From positions 310,001 through 374,000 of the forward strand of contig NZ_MKKX01000038.1 in the NCBI RefSeq assembly GCF_002091985.1: a stretch of 64,000 nt of DNA, given 5' to 3'. Below, in pieces: positions 27,078 through 35,715 of this stretch (its first letter is position 1; each line of letters starts with the position of its first letter). The notes under the pieces are model-generated. The model searched no databases, was not told the DNA's origin, and was given only the letters and a program-made list of their open reading frames with translations. The DNA comes from Rhodococcus sp. 1163. Lineage in GTDB: Bacteria; Actinomycetota; Actinomycetes; Mycobacteriales; Mycobacteriaceae. Made by a program: the position numbers and the translations under genes.

Positions 27078-29407
27078 AGCAGCCGCGCCAGGAAACGTCA
27101 CAGCACATGGGTCACTGGGGAATGTTTCGAGCCGAAAGTGCCGACGGCGAGGTGACCGCCGTGCATCCCCGGGAGACCGACCGTAATCCCTCGCCCGTGC
27201 TGGGCAATCTCGCCGGCTCGGTGACGCACCGGTCTCGGGTGAAGGGCCCTGCCGTTCGACGCGGTTGGCTCGAGCGTGGTCCAGGTCCGACGGATCGGCG
27301 CGGCAGCGACGAGTTCGTTTCGGTGTCCTGGGACGAACTCACCGAATTGCTAGCCGTCGAGCTTGCTCGCGTGATCGACATCCATGGCAACCAGGCGATC
27401 TACGGCGGCTCCTACGGGTGGGCCAGTGCGGGACGATTCCATCACGCGCAGAGCCAGGTTCACCGATTTCTCAATTGCATCGGCGGCTATACGCGCTCGG
27501 TGCACAGCTATTCGCTCGGTGCCACCGGCGTCGTCATGCCGCACGTTCTGGGCGCGCACTGGAAGATGTTCTCTCGCTCCACCTCCTGGGAGGTGATCGC
27601 CCGGAAGACGGAACTGATCGTCGCGTTCGGCGGAATTCCGCTGAAGAATACCGGCATCAACCACGGTGGTACTTCCGACCATCCCACCGCGTCGGCTCTG
27701 GATGCGCTACGCGCCCGTGGCGGAAAGATCGTCACCATCAGTCCGCTTCGAAACGATCTCGACGGTGCTGCTCGTTGGATGACGCCGATTCCCGGCACCG
27801 ATGTCGCGATGATGCTCGGACTCGCCTACGTTCTCGTCTCCGAAAATCTGCACGACACTGCATTTCTCGACCGATATTGCACTGGATACGCACGCTTCGA
27901 GGAGTATCTGCTCGGAGTCTCGGACGGCACGCCCAAGACCGCAGAGTGGGCGTCGAACATCTGCGGAGTCTCCACCTCGGAGATCGCCGACCTGGCACGC
28001 GAGATGGCGAGGCGTCGCACTTTGATCACCGTCACGTGGTCTCTGCAGCGGACGAAATCGGGCGAGCAAGCACCGTGGATGGGTGTGACACTGGCGTCGA
28101 TGCTCGGACAGATCGGCATCCCCGGTGGGGGATTCGGGCACGGCTACGGGTCGATGAACGAGCCTGGTCTCGCGCCGGTACCGTATCCACTTCCCACCTT
28201 GCCCCAAGGCTCGAATCCGGTGAAGACTTTCATCCCGGTGGCTGCCGTGTCGGACATGCTGCTCCACCCCGGCGAACAATTCGATTTCGACGGACAGCGA
28301 CTGACGTATCCCGATATTCGGCTGGTGCACTGGGCGGGCGGCAATCCCTTCCATCATCATCAGGATCTCGGACGACTTCGCCGGGCGCTGGCACGGCCCG
28401 ACACGGTCGTGGTGCACGACCCGTACTGGACGCCCATGGCCAAGCACGCCGACATCGTCGTCCCGTCGACGACGTCGCTCGAGCGCAGTGACATCAGCTG
28501 CACACGCAACGATCCACTGCTGGTCGCCATGCACCCTGCCGTGCCACGATTTGCCGACGCGCGAGATGACTACGACACGTTCTCCGCGGTGGCCGAAAGA
28601 CTCGGAGTCGGTGCGCACTTCACCGAGGGACGCACCTCGGGGGAGTGGGTGGAGCATCTCTACGATCAGTGGCGCGGTTACCTGCGCGGGATGAATGTGG
28701 ACACTCCGGGTTTCGAAGAATTTTGGCAGCTCGGTTCATGGCGGATGGCGACCGAGGATGGGCTGACCCTGCTCGAGGACTACCGCGGCGATCCCGAGAA
28801 GTACCCGCTTCGAACCCCGAGTGGACGTATAGAAATATTCTCCGAAGTGATCGACGGGTTCGGTTACGAGGACTGCATTGGGCACCCAGCCTGGTACGAA
28901 CCGGTGGAATGGCTCAAAGGTGAACGCGTGCAACAGTTTCCGCTACATCTTATCGCGAATCAACCACGAACGCGGCTGCACAGCCAACTCGATCACGGAG
29001 CGATAAGTCAGGCTTCGAAGGTGCATGACCGTGAGCCGATCCGGATGCACTCCAAGGCCGCGAACGAGCGCGGGCTACGCGACGGTGACGTAGTCAGGGT
29101 CTTCAACGATCGTGGTGCGTGTCTCGCCGGTGTCGTGGTGGACGAGGACATGATGCCCGCCGTGGTGCAGTTGGCGACGGGTGCCTGGTACGACCCCGAG
29201 GACCCCGCGGACGTCGGTTCGATGTGCGTGCATGGCAATCCGAATGTACTGACAGCCGACGTCGGCACATCCTCGCTGTCACACGGGTGCACGGGCCAGC
29301 ATGTGCTGGTGCAGATCGAACGCTTCGAGGGCGTAGTGCCACCGATCACCGCGTTCGATCCGCCACAGTTCGTAGAACGAGAGACGGTCAGAAGAGAACT
29401 CGGCTGA
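27074..29407 (+). CDS. Molybdopterin-dependent reductase, DMSO reductase family (BisC-like)
   Basis: A 777-residue protein resembling biotin sulfoxide and TMAO/DMSO reductases. There is no N-terminal Fe-S motif and no Tat signal, so it should be a cytoplasmic single-cofactor enzyme. The conserved GGYTRSVHSYSLGATGVVMP holds a Ser near residue 147, the position of the molybdenum ligand in DMSO reductases. Other family parts are YGGSYGWASAGRFHHAQ, VHWAGGNPFHHHQD and the C-terminal molydopterin-dinucleotide domain with LIANQPRTRLHSQLDHG. Likely substrates are biotin sulfoxide or free methionine sulfoxide. The ATG overlaps the HAD stop (ATGA). The last 20 bases overlap the convergent MaoC gene. 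Confidence 0.87.
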   Translation: MKQPRQETSQHMGHWGMFRAESADGEVTAVHPRETDRNPSPVLGNLAGSVTHRSRVKGPAVRRGWLERGPGPTDRRGSDEFVSVSWDELTELLAVELARVIDIHGNQAIYGGSYGWASAGRFHHAQSQVHRFLNCIGGYTRSVHSYSLGATGVVMPHVLGAHWKMFSRSTSWEVIARKTELIVAFGGIPLKNTGINHGGTSDHPTASALDALRARGGKIVTISPLRNDLDGAARWMTPIPGTDVAMMLGLAYVLVSENLHDTAFLDRYCTGYARFEEYLLGVSDGTPKTAEWASNICGVSTSEIADLAREMARRRTLITVTWSLQRTKSGEQAPWMGVTLASMLGQIGIPGGGFGHGYGSMNEPGLAPVPYPLPTLPQGSNPVKTFIPVAAVSDMLLHPGEQFDFDGQRLTYPDIRLVHWAGGNPFHHHQDLGRLRRALARPDTVVVHDPYWTPMAKHADIVVPSTTSLERSDISCTRNDPLLVAMHPAVPRFADARDDYDTFSAVAERLGVGAHFTEGRTSGEWVEHLYDQWRGYLRGMNVDTPGFEEFWQLGSWRMATEDGLTLLEDYRGDPEKYPLRTPSGRIEIFSEVIDGFGYEDCIGHPAWYEPVEWLKGERVQQFPLHLIANQPRTRLHSQLDHGAISQASKVHDREPIRMHSKAANERGLRDGDVVRVFNDRGACLAGVVVDEDMMPAVVQLATGAWYDPEDPADVGSMCVHGNPNVLTADVGTSSLSHGCTGQHVLVQIERFEGVVPPITAFDPPQFVERETVRRELG

Positions 29408-29846
29408 TCGTTTCCGCAATCAACGCGGGCTTCTCTTCGCCCTCGATGTGAAGTGTGTTGGTGGCCACGATCTGGAGTGCGCCACCGGACACTTCCTGGG
29501 CCGAAGTCAGTGTGGTCTGCAACCGGACGTGAGATCCGACCTTGACTGGGTTGATGAAGCGAACCTTGTTGGACCCGTAGTTGATTCCGAGCTTGGCATT
29601 CTCGATGGTGTAGATCTGCCAAGTGAGCACCGGGATCAAGGACAAGCTCAAGTAGCCGTGCGCAATCGGGCCGCCGAACGGGCTTTCCTTCTTGGCTCGT
29701 TCGACGTCGATATGAATCCACTGGTGATCACCCGTGGCGTCGGCGAAGGTGTCGACCCGGTCTTGAGTGATCTGCATCCAGTCACTCGTGCCGAGGTCCT
29801 CGCCGACGGCCGCAGTGATCTGCTGTGCTGAGGTGAAAGTGCGCAT
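29388..29846 (-). CDS. MaoC-family (R)-enoyl-CoA hydratase
   Basis: A 152-residue single hot-dog domain. The hydratase-2 motif is complete: the Asp and His lie in FADATGDHQWIHIDVERA, followed by FGGPIAHGYLSLSL. Such enzymes hydrate trans-2-enoyl-CoA; several serve fatty acid or steroid metabolism. The ATG at 29846 is chosen because the conserved N-terminus begins there and a -10 box lies six bases upstream. It converges on the molybdoenzyme gene with a 20-base overlap. Confidence 0.88.
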   Translation of the reverse strand: MRTFTSAQQITAAVGEDLGTSDWMQITQDRVDTFADATGDHQWIHIDVERAKKESPFGGPIAHGYLSLSLIPVLTWQIYTIENAKLGINYGSNKVRFINPVKVGSHVRLQTTLTSAQEVSGGALQIVATNTLHIEGEEKPALIAETISRVLF

Positions 29847-29852
29847 CGTCAC

Positions 29853-29858
29853 ATTATG
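29853..29858 (-). promoter_or_regulatory. -10 box CATAAT, leaderless MaoC start
   Basis: On the minus strand CATAAT, six bases (GTGACG) and the ATG of the MaoC gene. Confidence 0.4.
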
Positions 29859-29913
29859 CGCTGAGCGCCAAGGTCCGCGGAGTCGCCTCCTGCGCACCCG
29901 TCAGGACAGGCAG

Positions 29914-30339
29914 TCAGGACGGGTCGAGAACGAGGGAAATCGAGTTGATGCAGTACCGCTGATCTGTGGGCGTCGGATAGCCCTCTCCCTCGAAGACGTG
30001 GCCGAGGTGGCTGTGGCAGTTCTTGCAGATGACCTCGACGCGCCGCATACCGAGCGTGGTGTCCTCGTTGAGGATGACTGCGTCACTGTCTGCGGGATCG
30101 AAGAACGACGGCCAACCGCAGTGTGACTCGAACTTTTCGGTACTGCGAAACAGTTCGGCACCGCATGCGCGGCAGCTGTACACACCATCGGTTTTGGTGT
30201 CGGTGTACTCCCCGACGAACGGACGCTCGGTGCCCGCCTGACGCAGGACTGCGTACTCCTCGGGGGTGAGCTTCTCGCGCCATTGTGCGTCGGTGAGCTG
30301 AACGGCGGGAACAGAATTTTTTTCGGTCGCTGAACTCAT
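29914..30339 (-). CDS. msrB: Peptide-methionine (R)-S-oxide reductase
   Basis: A 141-residue repair enzyme that reduces methionine-R-sulfoxide in proteins. The nucleophile is Cys130 in RYCINSISL. The zinc site is complete: Cys56/Cys59 in CRAC and Cys105/Cys108 in CKNC. HCGWPSF and HLGHVFEGEG are the family signatures, and Cys74 could resolve the sulfenic acid. The length is normal for a cytoplasmic MsrB. It begins just after aftC: its -10 box overlaps the aftC stop codon, so it has its own promoter. Confidence 0.95.
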   Translation of the reverse strand: MSSATEKNSVPAVQLTDAQWREKLTPEEYAVLRQAGTERPFVGEYTDTKTDGVYSCRACGAELFRSTEKFESHCGWPSFFDPADSDAVILNEDTTLGMRRVEVICKNCHSHLGHVFEGEGYPTPTDQRYCINSISLVLDPS

Positions 30340-30345
30340 GACACC

Positions 30346-30351
30346 ACGCTA
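30346..30351 (-). promoter_or_regulatory. -10 box TAGCGT, leaderless msrB start
   Basis: On the minus strand TAGCGT, six bases (GGTGTC) and the msrB ATG. The box includes the aftC stop codon TAG. Confidence 0.55.
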
Positions 30352-31605
30352 ATACTTCTCGAGCTGCTTCGTTGTTTGCGCAGGTGAGCTCTCCGGAAGA
30401 AGGTACTCGGGTTCGATTCCGTCGTCGAGGCGGCCGTCACTGCGAGCAGCGAAGTACCGTCCGATCAGAACCGAGAAGATCACGATGATCAGCAAGCTCC
30501 AGCCGAATGTAGTGCGCATGTAGTCCATTGCTCGACCTCCCGTCGGGAATCGACCGGACAACCAGCGGTCGTAGCTCATGAATCCATAGATTGCGAGCCA
30601 CGCCGGCCAATTTCGGAGAACCGAGTTCTTGAGCACGACCGTCATCAACAGTGGGAAGAGCAGCATCGAGTAGTACATCTGGCCGAGTGACCCGAGTAGC
30701 CAATGTGCAGTCAGTACCAGGCCCGAAGTTGTCGCTATGAAGAACAGGCGGTCCTCGCGACAGTAGCGGTAGAGCAACCACAGCGACACCAGAACCATCA
30801 TGCCGAGAACCCCGCGGATTCCGTAGATCAGGAGCTCCGGCAATCCGTAGTAGCGGCCGTTGCCGACAATCGCGCTGTTGAAGTAATCGCGCGACTCGAG
30901 GAGATAGGGGAGGGTGCGGTCGATGAACTCCATCGGGTCCACCGACAGCGGCCAGGCGATCACGAGCAACACGACCGGAATTGCGATTGCGGTGATGAAA
31001 ACTTTCCACTGCTTGGTCATCAGCGGAATGATCAACAGCGGTGCGAGGATCGGTTTGATGGCTAGTGTCAGCCCCATCGCCACACCGGCGGACAAGTCTT
31101 TTCGCTGGAGCAGCCAGTAGATGAATGCAACCTCACCCAACAGAACGAAACCGTTGAAGTTGGTGAACACCAAAGTGTTGGTCACTGTTTCACTCGCGAA
31201 GGCAGCGAGGAGAAGTGCAGGCGCTGCGACAGAGTTCAGTCCGAAGCCGAAGATCTTGAGCAAGATGTACAACGCAAGAACGATGGCAATCGTGCTCGCC
31301 AAGATGAACAACCAGCGAGAGCGTTCGGGATCGATGATTGCGAGAGGCGACAACAGCATCGTCGCGCTCGGCTGATAGAGATAATGCGGATCGACCGAGT
31401 CGAAGTTCGCCGTGTACACCGGCTCGCGATTGAGAAACGCGAGAGCAGCCCGGTAGACGGGGATGAAATCATTGGTGAAGTCACCGTTGACCGCCCGTAC
31501 GATCGCCCGGTTGAGAACAGTCATGATGGCGATCGGCCATAGCGCGAACCGGACTACATCCGCGGTCGTCCGGCCGTTGCGGGGCTCGAGGAAGCTAAGT
31601 GACAC
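30349..31605 (-). CDS. aftC: Arabinofuranosyltransferase AftC (GT87)
   Basis: A 418-residue polytopic membrane protein. In mycobacteria AftC adds the alpha-1,3 branches of arabinan in arabinogalactan and lipoarabinomannan, using decaprenyl-phosphoryl arabinose. Similarity to Rv2673 is clear from VNGDFTNDFIPVYRAALAFL (with the acidic residues of the first loop), DPHYLYQPSATMLLSP, ETVTNTLVFTNFNGFVLL and RNWPAWLAIYGFM. About ten hydrophobic segments are visible. The GTG at 31605 is chosen because of the -10 box six bases before it; the frame stays open to 31746. Its presence identifies a mycolic-acid actinobacterium. Confidence 0.9.
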   Translation of the reverse strand: MSLSFLEPRNGRTTADVVRFALWPIAIMTVLNRAIVRAVNGDFTNDFIPVYRAALAFLNREPVYTANFDSVDPHYLYQPSATMLLSPLAIIDPERSRWLFILASTIAIVLALYILLKIFGFGLNSVAAPALLLAAFASETVTNTLVFTNFNGFVLLGEVAFIYWLLQRKDLSAGVAMGLTLAIKPILAPLLIIPLMTKQWKVFITAIAIPVVLLVIAWPLSVDPMEFIDRTLPYLLESRDYFNSAIVGNGRYYGLPELLIYGIRGVLGMMVLVSLWLLYRYCREDRLFFIATTSGLVLTAHWLLGSLGQMYYSMLLFPLLMTVVLKNSVLRNWPAWLAIYGFMSYDRWLSGRFPTGGRAMDYMRTTFGWSLLIIVIFSVLIGRYFAARSDGRLDDGIEPEYLLPESSPAQTTKQLEKY

Positions 31606-31611
31606 GTGGGA

Positions 31612-31617
31612 ACGGTA
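31612..31617 (-). promoter_or_regulatory. -10 box TACCGT, leaderless aftC start
   Basis: On the minus strand TACCGT, six bases (TCCCAC) and the aftC GTG. Confidence 0.55.
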
Positions 31618-31696
31618 CCTTGACCGGGCTCGGGCAATGACCGTCGACACCCGTTGGGTGTGTTCGGTACCACTCCGTGGATCGGCACCAGACGTG

Positions 31697-33259
31697 TCAT
31701 GCGGGACAGACGCTGCCATCGGGAGGAAGCGACGCGTCGGTCGCATACGCAGCGGCCGCGGCCTGGCCGCACACGGACCCGCCGATCACCGGGTGGCCGG
31801 CACCCTGCCACGTCATTGCGGCCGAACGCGCGCCGGTGGCGGCAACAAGCCCGGTCACACCGGCGAACCCCCCGTTGCCGACGACCGGGTCACCGGCGCC
31901 ACTGAGTTCGAGAACTGGCACCGACAGCGACGTCGGCAGGGGCGGAGCGGGTGCAGTCGGCCACGACGAGCACGTGAGTGCTGTCAGGGCGGCGTCGGTG
32001 CCGAAGATGGGGTACTGCTCGCTCCAACTTGCGCCGGCATCCCGCACGGCCTGCGGGGACGGCCACTGCCGGCCGTCGATGCACCGTGCGACGAACTGAC
32101 CGTCCGTTCCGTAGGCAACTGCACCGCGCGAGGACAACCGGCTCAGTGCGGACGGATCGCCGGACCTGGCTGCGGATAGTGCATCGGCAAGCTCGAGTGT
32201 CCGTCTCGACGGGTCGCCGGAGGACGAGGCGAGTGCATAGGCGATCCCGTCGAGCACAGAGTGGGTCGACAGAGGTGCCAAGGCTCCGCTTGCCACCTGT
32301 GTCAGTAGTTCGGATACCGCGGCCTTGGGGTCGGATCCGAGCGAGCACTGGAGGGCCTGGCACCGCTGCACGAACGCAGTGAACGCAGCTTCTCGTCCTT
32401 CCGTTTTCTGCTGGGCCACGGTCATTTGATCTACGTTCATTCCGGTGGGCGAATCGAGAATCAACCGCGCCACTCGGTCCGGGTACTGGGCCGCATACGC
32501 CAACGCAGTGGATGCACCGTTCCCGGTGCCGATGATGCCGAGCGCATCGATTCCCCAGGCGATTCGAAGCTGTTCCAGATCGCCTGCGGCATAACTGGTA
32601 GCGAAAGCGATCTCCTGCGGCTGCAGTAGATCGGTGCATTCGATAGTCGCCTGGCGTCCGACGGCGACGGCGCGGTCCACGGCGTCACCGTCGGACACCG
32701 CGAATTGCCCCAGGTTCGCCAGCGTCTCGCGAGTGTCGGCTTTGACACAATCGATGGCTGTCGACCTACCGATTCCGCGCCGATCGATGGCGACGAGCGG
32801 GTGAGCCTCCAGCATCGTCGTGCTGTTGCCGGCCGCGAGGTCGGCAAGTGTGGCGATCGACGCACGGTCGGACCCAGAGGTGAAGACCAGGGGTGCGGCA
32901 TCGGGCGGCGTCCTATCCAGTTTCGCACGCAGTGCGCCGACGGAGAAGGACCCGAACATCTGACCGGATGGGTCGACGGGCGCGTCGAAGTCTGCGCATT
33001 CGAGGACAACCCCGGGTGTGCGAGAGGTGAGGCCGTAGAGATCGAGGGTGCTTTGCGTGCAGTCGATCCACGCAAGATCGTCCACCGGAGCCTGTAATTC
33101 TGGATTCTCCGGTTCCGGATCGGCAGTCGACTTGTCGGGTAGCCCGGGGGAGTTCTGCTCGACGGCGACGTCCGGGCGTCCGGACGGCCCAGCACTGCAT
33201 GCTGCCCCCAACATCGAGACCGAGAGAAGAACTACGAGCAACGATCTTTTCTGCGTCAC
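31697..33259 (-). CDS. Secreted TAP-like alpha/beta hydrolase lipoprotein, nucleophile apparently lost
   Basis: A 520-residue exported protein. The N-terminus has a signal peptide ending in a lipobox-like LGAAC near residue 20. The fold resembles tripeptidyl aminopeptidases of the Rv2672 type: LVAIDRRGIGRSTAIDC, then the elbow region GIIGTGNGASTALAYAAQYP, and the C-terminal TAP domain with GAGDPVVGN (acid) and GAGHPVIGG (base). At the elbow, where GxSxG is expected, the sequence reads GTGNG, so the serine position is Gly. It may be inactive, or use another residue. The gene follows the reductase gene by 13 bases and has its own -10 box. Confidence 0.82.
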   Translation of the reverse strand: MTQKRSLLVVLLSVSMLGAACSAGPSGRPDVAVEQNSPGLPDKSTADPEPENPELQAPVDDLAWIDCTQSTLDLYGLTSRTPGVVLECADFDAPVDPSGQMFGSFSVGALRAKLDRTPPDAAPLVFTSGSDRASIATLADLAAGNSTTMLEAHPLVAIDRRGIGRSTAIDCVKADTRETLANLGQFAVSDGDAVDRAVAVGRQATIECTDLLQPQEIAFATSYAAGDLEQLRIAWGIDALGIIGTGNGASTALAYAAQYPDRVARLILDSPTGMNVDQMTVAQQKTEGREAAFTAFVQRCQALQCSLGSDPKAAVSELLTQVASGALAPLSTHSVLDGIAYALASSSGDPSRRTLELADALSAARSGDPSALSRLSSRGAVAYGTDGQFVARCIDGRQWPSPQAVRDAGASWSEQYPIFGTDAALTALTCSSWPTAPAPPLPTSLSVPVLELSGAGDPVVGNGGFAGVTGLVAATGARSAAMTWQGAGHPVIGGSVCGQAAAAAYATDASLPPDGSVCPA

Positions 33260-33265
33260 GCTGCG

Positions 33266-33271
33266 AGGCTA
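33266..33271 (-). promoter_or_regulatory. -10 box TAGCCT, leaderless hydrolase start
   Basis: On the minus strand TAGCCT, six bases (CGCAGC) and the GTG of the lipoprotein hydrolase gene. It lies in the 13-base gap after the reductase gene. Confidence 0.5.
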
Positions 33272-33272
33272 T

Positions 33273-34091
33273 CTACTTTTCCGCACCCGGAACTTCACCG
33301 GTACCGGCCGGACGCACTCGGACCCATCTGGTCAGCAGAGTTCCGTCGTCGTCGGCGAGCACGTGAATACGTTTCATCCGGTGCAGTACTGCGGCGTTCG
33401 AGTGCGCAATGCGCCCCGACTTTCCCGCAAGCAGGTTCGGCGAAGTCGTCAGGCATAGTTCGTCGACGCCATCGTCTGCAAGCAGCGTTCCGAACAGGCC
33501 TGGGCCGCCCTCGCATAGGACTCGCCTCAGACCCAGTTCGTCCAAGGCCGCCAGGACAGCGGAGGTCGGAACGGTCGTTCCCTCGACTTCGATTACGCGC
33601 GCACCTGCTTCGCGAAGTGTCGAACGTGACTCGGCCGACGCGGAGGCCGTCGTGATGATCGTCGGCGGCACTTCGGTGTCGGTGAGAAGCCGCGATGTCG
33701 GATCGATCGACGCCGAGGCAGTGACGACCACTACCGGGGGAACTGGTGCCAGGCCTGCGCCGATTCGTTGGTTCTGTTGTGACTCCGTCAGCCGGACACC
33801 CCCGTAATTCTCGCTTCGGACCGTCCCGGCCCCCACGAGAACCGCATCCGCCAGGGTCCGAAGCATATCGAACACGGCCTTGTCGGAGGGTGTCCCGAGA
33901 CCCGCGGAGACACCGTCGGCGCTGACGGCTCCGTCGATGCTGGAGACGAAGTTCGCTCGGATCCACGGCGCGGTCAGGTTGTCCGGATAGGCGTACAACC
34001 GGCGTAGTTCGGCCCGGCCGACGACGCCGTCGGCCGGGTACGAGGGGCCGGAGCCTGGTGTGAAGTAGGTCGCAATATCGAGTAGGCGCAC
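33273..34091 (-). CDS. RibD C-terminal-type pyrimidine reductase family protein
   Basis: A 272-residue protein of the RibD reductase/DHFR-like fold without a deaminase domain (Rv2671 type). Key parts are ANFVSSIDGAVSADG, RTLADAVLVGAGTVRSENYG, the NADPH-binding LCEGGPGLFGTLL and a final LAGKSGRIAHSN. It may reduce a pteridine or riboflavin precursor; Rv2671 has been linked to dihydrofolate reductase-like activity and antifolate resistance, as I recall. It is divergent from zapE with 34 bases between. The GTG has no clear Shine-Dalgarno. Confidence 0.85.
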   Translation of the reverse strand: MRLLDIATYFTPGSGPSYPADGVVGRAELRRLYAYPDNLTAPWIRANFVSSIDGAVSADGVSAGLGTPSDKAVFDMLRTLADAVLVGAGTVRSENYGGVRLTESQQNQRIGAGLAPVPPVVVVTASASIDPTSRLLTDTEVPPTIITTASASAESRSTLREAGARVIEVEGTTVPTSAVLAALDELGLRRVLCEGGPGLFGTLLADDGVDELCLTTSPNLLAGKSGRIAHSNAAVLHRMKRIHVLADDDGTLLTRWVRVRPAGTGEVPGAEK

Positions 34092-34113
34092 ATTGTAGAT
34101 AAGACCACCTCGT

Positions 34114-34119
34114 TACGCT
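34114..34119 (+). promoter_or_regulatory. -10 box TACGCT, leaderless zapE start
   Basis: TACGCT, six bases (tactag) and the ATG of zapE. The gap to the divergent reductase gene is only 34 bases, so the two promoters must overlap. Confidence 0.55.
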
Positions 34120-34125
34120 TACTAG

Positions 34126-35139
34126 ATGCCTGGACGTCTTGTCGATCGTAATCCTGTCGTTCCCTCCGATCAGTTGATCGCGCAGATGGTCCCCCCGGCC
34201 ATGTTCGACGAAGTCAGTTTCGCCTCGTACATCCCGGATCCGAACGAACCCAGCCAGGCAGAGGCAGTCGCCAAAGCCGAGTCGTTCGCGGAGAAGGTGA
34301 CCAAGATTCGCGGGAAGGGAAAACGCGGACTTTTCGGCAAGAAGGCGCCCTCTACCGGTGCAGGCTTGTACCTCGACGGCGGTTTCGGTGTCGGTAAGAC
34401 CCACCTCCTTGCGTCGATCTTTCACAGCGTCCCCGAACCGAAGGCATTCGGTACGTTCGTCGAATTGACTCACGTCGTGGGCGCGCTCGGCTTCAACAAA
34501 GCGCTCGAGGAGTTGTCGGGTCACAGCGTCCTGTGTATCGACGAGTTCGAACTCGACGATCCAGGCGACACGATGCTCGTGTCGCGATTGCTGTCCGAGT
34601 TGTCCCAGCGCGGCGTGTCCATCGTGGCAACGTCCAACACCTTGCCCGGTCAGCTCGGCGAAGGAAGATTTGCAGCCGAGGACTTCATGCGAGAAATCAA
34701 GAAGCTCGGATCCATCTTCGAGTCCATCAGGGTGGACGGGCCCGACTACCGACACCGTGATCTGCCCCCGGCCCCCGATCCGACGTCCGAGGCCGAACTG
34801 ATCGAACGGGCGGACTCCGTGGCCGATGCGACCCTCGATGACTTCGACGAGTTGTTGGCACATCTGAGCACACTGCATCCGTCGCGATACGGAAAGCTGC
34901 TCGACGGTGTGCAGGCGGTGTTCTGGAAGAACGTGCACCCCGCTTCGGATCAGGCCGTCGCGCTTCGACTCGTGGTGCTCGCCGACCGCCTGTACGACGC
35001 AGGTATTCCGGTGACCGGATCGGGCAGCAAGCTCGACGAGATTTTCACCGAGGAGATGCTGGCCGGTGGTTACCGCAAGAAGTACCTCCGTGCGACGTCT
35101 CGTCTGCTTGCCTTGTCTCGTTTCGCCGCCGTCGGATGA
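34126..35139 (+). CDS. zapE: AFG1/ZapE family P-loop ATPase
   Basis: A 337-residue ATPase of the AFG1/ZapE group. Walker A is GGFGVGKTHLL near residue 85 and Walker B is LCIDEFELDD near 145; a sensor-like SIVATSNTLPGQLGEG follows. The E. coli homologue acts in cell division and the mitochondrial one in respiratory complex quality control; the actinobacterial role is not settled. A Lys/Gly-rich insert (KIRGKGKRGLFGKK) lies before Walker A. Equivalent to Rv2670c in gene order. It converges on the GNAT gene. Confidence 0.88.
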   Translation: MPGRLVDRNPVVPSDQLIAQMVPPAMFDEVSFASYIPDPNEPSQAEAVAKAESFAEKVTKIRGKGKRGLFGKKAPSTGAGLYLDGGFGVGKTHLLASIFHSVPEPKAFGTFVELTHVVGALGFNKALEELSGHSVLCIDEFELDDPGDTMLVSRLLSELSQRGVSIVATSNTLPGQLGEGRFAAEDFMREIKKLGSIFESIRVDGPDYRHRDLPPAPDPTSEAELIERADSVADATLDDFDELLAHLSTLHPSRYGKLLDGVQAVFWKNVHPASDQAVALRLVVLADRLYDAGIPVTGSGSKLDEIFTEEMLAGGYRKKYLRATSRLLALSRFAAVG

Positions 35140-35178
35140 CGCTCAGGTCAGTCGGGTGACGGTCGGGTCGGCGCAGAT

Positions 35179-35715
35179 TCACGACCGTAGTGCTCGCTCC
35201 ATGACGAAATCGTCGTGGATCTCGGAGCCGAGTGTGAAGGTCTTGGTTCCGACGATCTCGAATCCCTGTTTGGCATAGAAGCGTTGAGCGCGCAGGTTCT
35301 GTTGGTTGACGCCCAGCCAGATACCTGCGCACCGGCCGAGGGTCGCTCGGGCCAGCGATTCGGCCATCAGGGCCGCCGCCACGTCGCTCCCGTGATGGTC
35401 GGGAAGCACGTACATCTTGGAGATTTCCATCGTCGGTGCGTACGTCAGCACTCGCGCGACGTCCGGATCCGATGGTGGTCCGGACACGAGCATGGCGTAA
35501 CCGACCATGGAATCATCCTCGGTCGCCGCCAGAATCGTGCGCTGCGGATCCGCCAGGTACTCACCGAACCGCTCATGCGAGAGAACGCCGTCTATGAACG
35601 CCGCTATTGCTGCTCTGGACGAACCAGGCGGGCATGCCAGCGGAAAGGTGACGGCCGCGACATCGGCTAGCTGTTCGGCGTCCCACAGGCCTGCGGTGGT
35701 TACGGTGACAGTCAC
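35179..35715 (-). CDS. GNAT family N-acetyltransferase
   Basis: A 178-residue acetyltransferase. Motif A for acetyl-CoA is KMYVLPDHHGSDVAAALM, and motif B lies in WLGVNQQNLRAQRFYAKQGF, with NxxAxxFY as in most GNAT enzymes. The substrate is not readable; Rv2669 is the likely counterpart. Its ATG overlaps by four bases the stop of the upstream gene for a membrane protein with two L7/L12-type domains, so the two are translationally coupled. Since RimL, another GNAT enzyme, acetylates ribosomal L12, a related substrate is conceivable, but nothing in the sequence proves it. Confidence 0.85.
   Translation of the reverse strand: MTVTVTTAGLWDAEQLADVAAVTFPLACPPGSSRAAIAAFIDGVLSHERFGEYLADPQRTILAATEDDSMVGYAMLVSGPPSDPDVARVLTYAPTMEISKMYVLPDHHGSDVAAALMAESLARATLGRCAGIWLGVNQQNLRAQRFYAKQGFEIVGTKTFTLGSEIHDDFVMERALRS

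Noticed and set aside
33295-34938. A 547-residue minus-strand frame over the reductase and zapE genes
   Set aside because: It overlaps two well-supported genes in other frames and has no recognisable domain.
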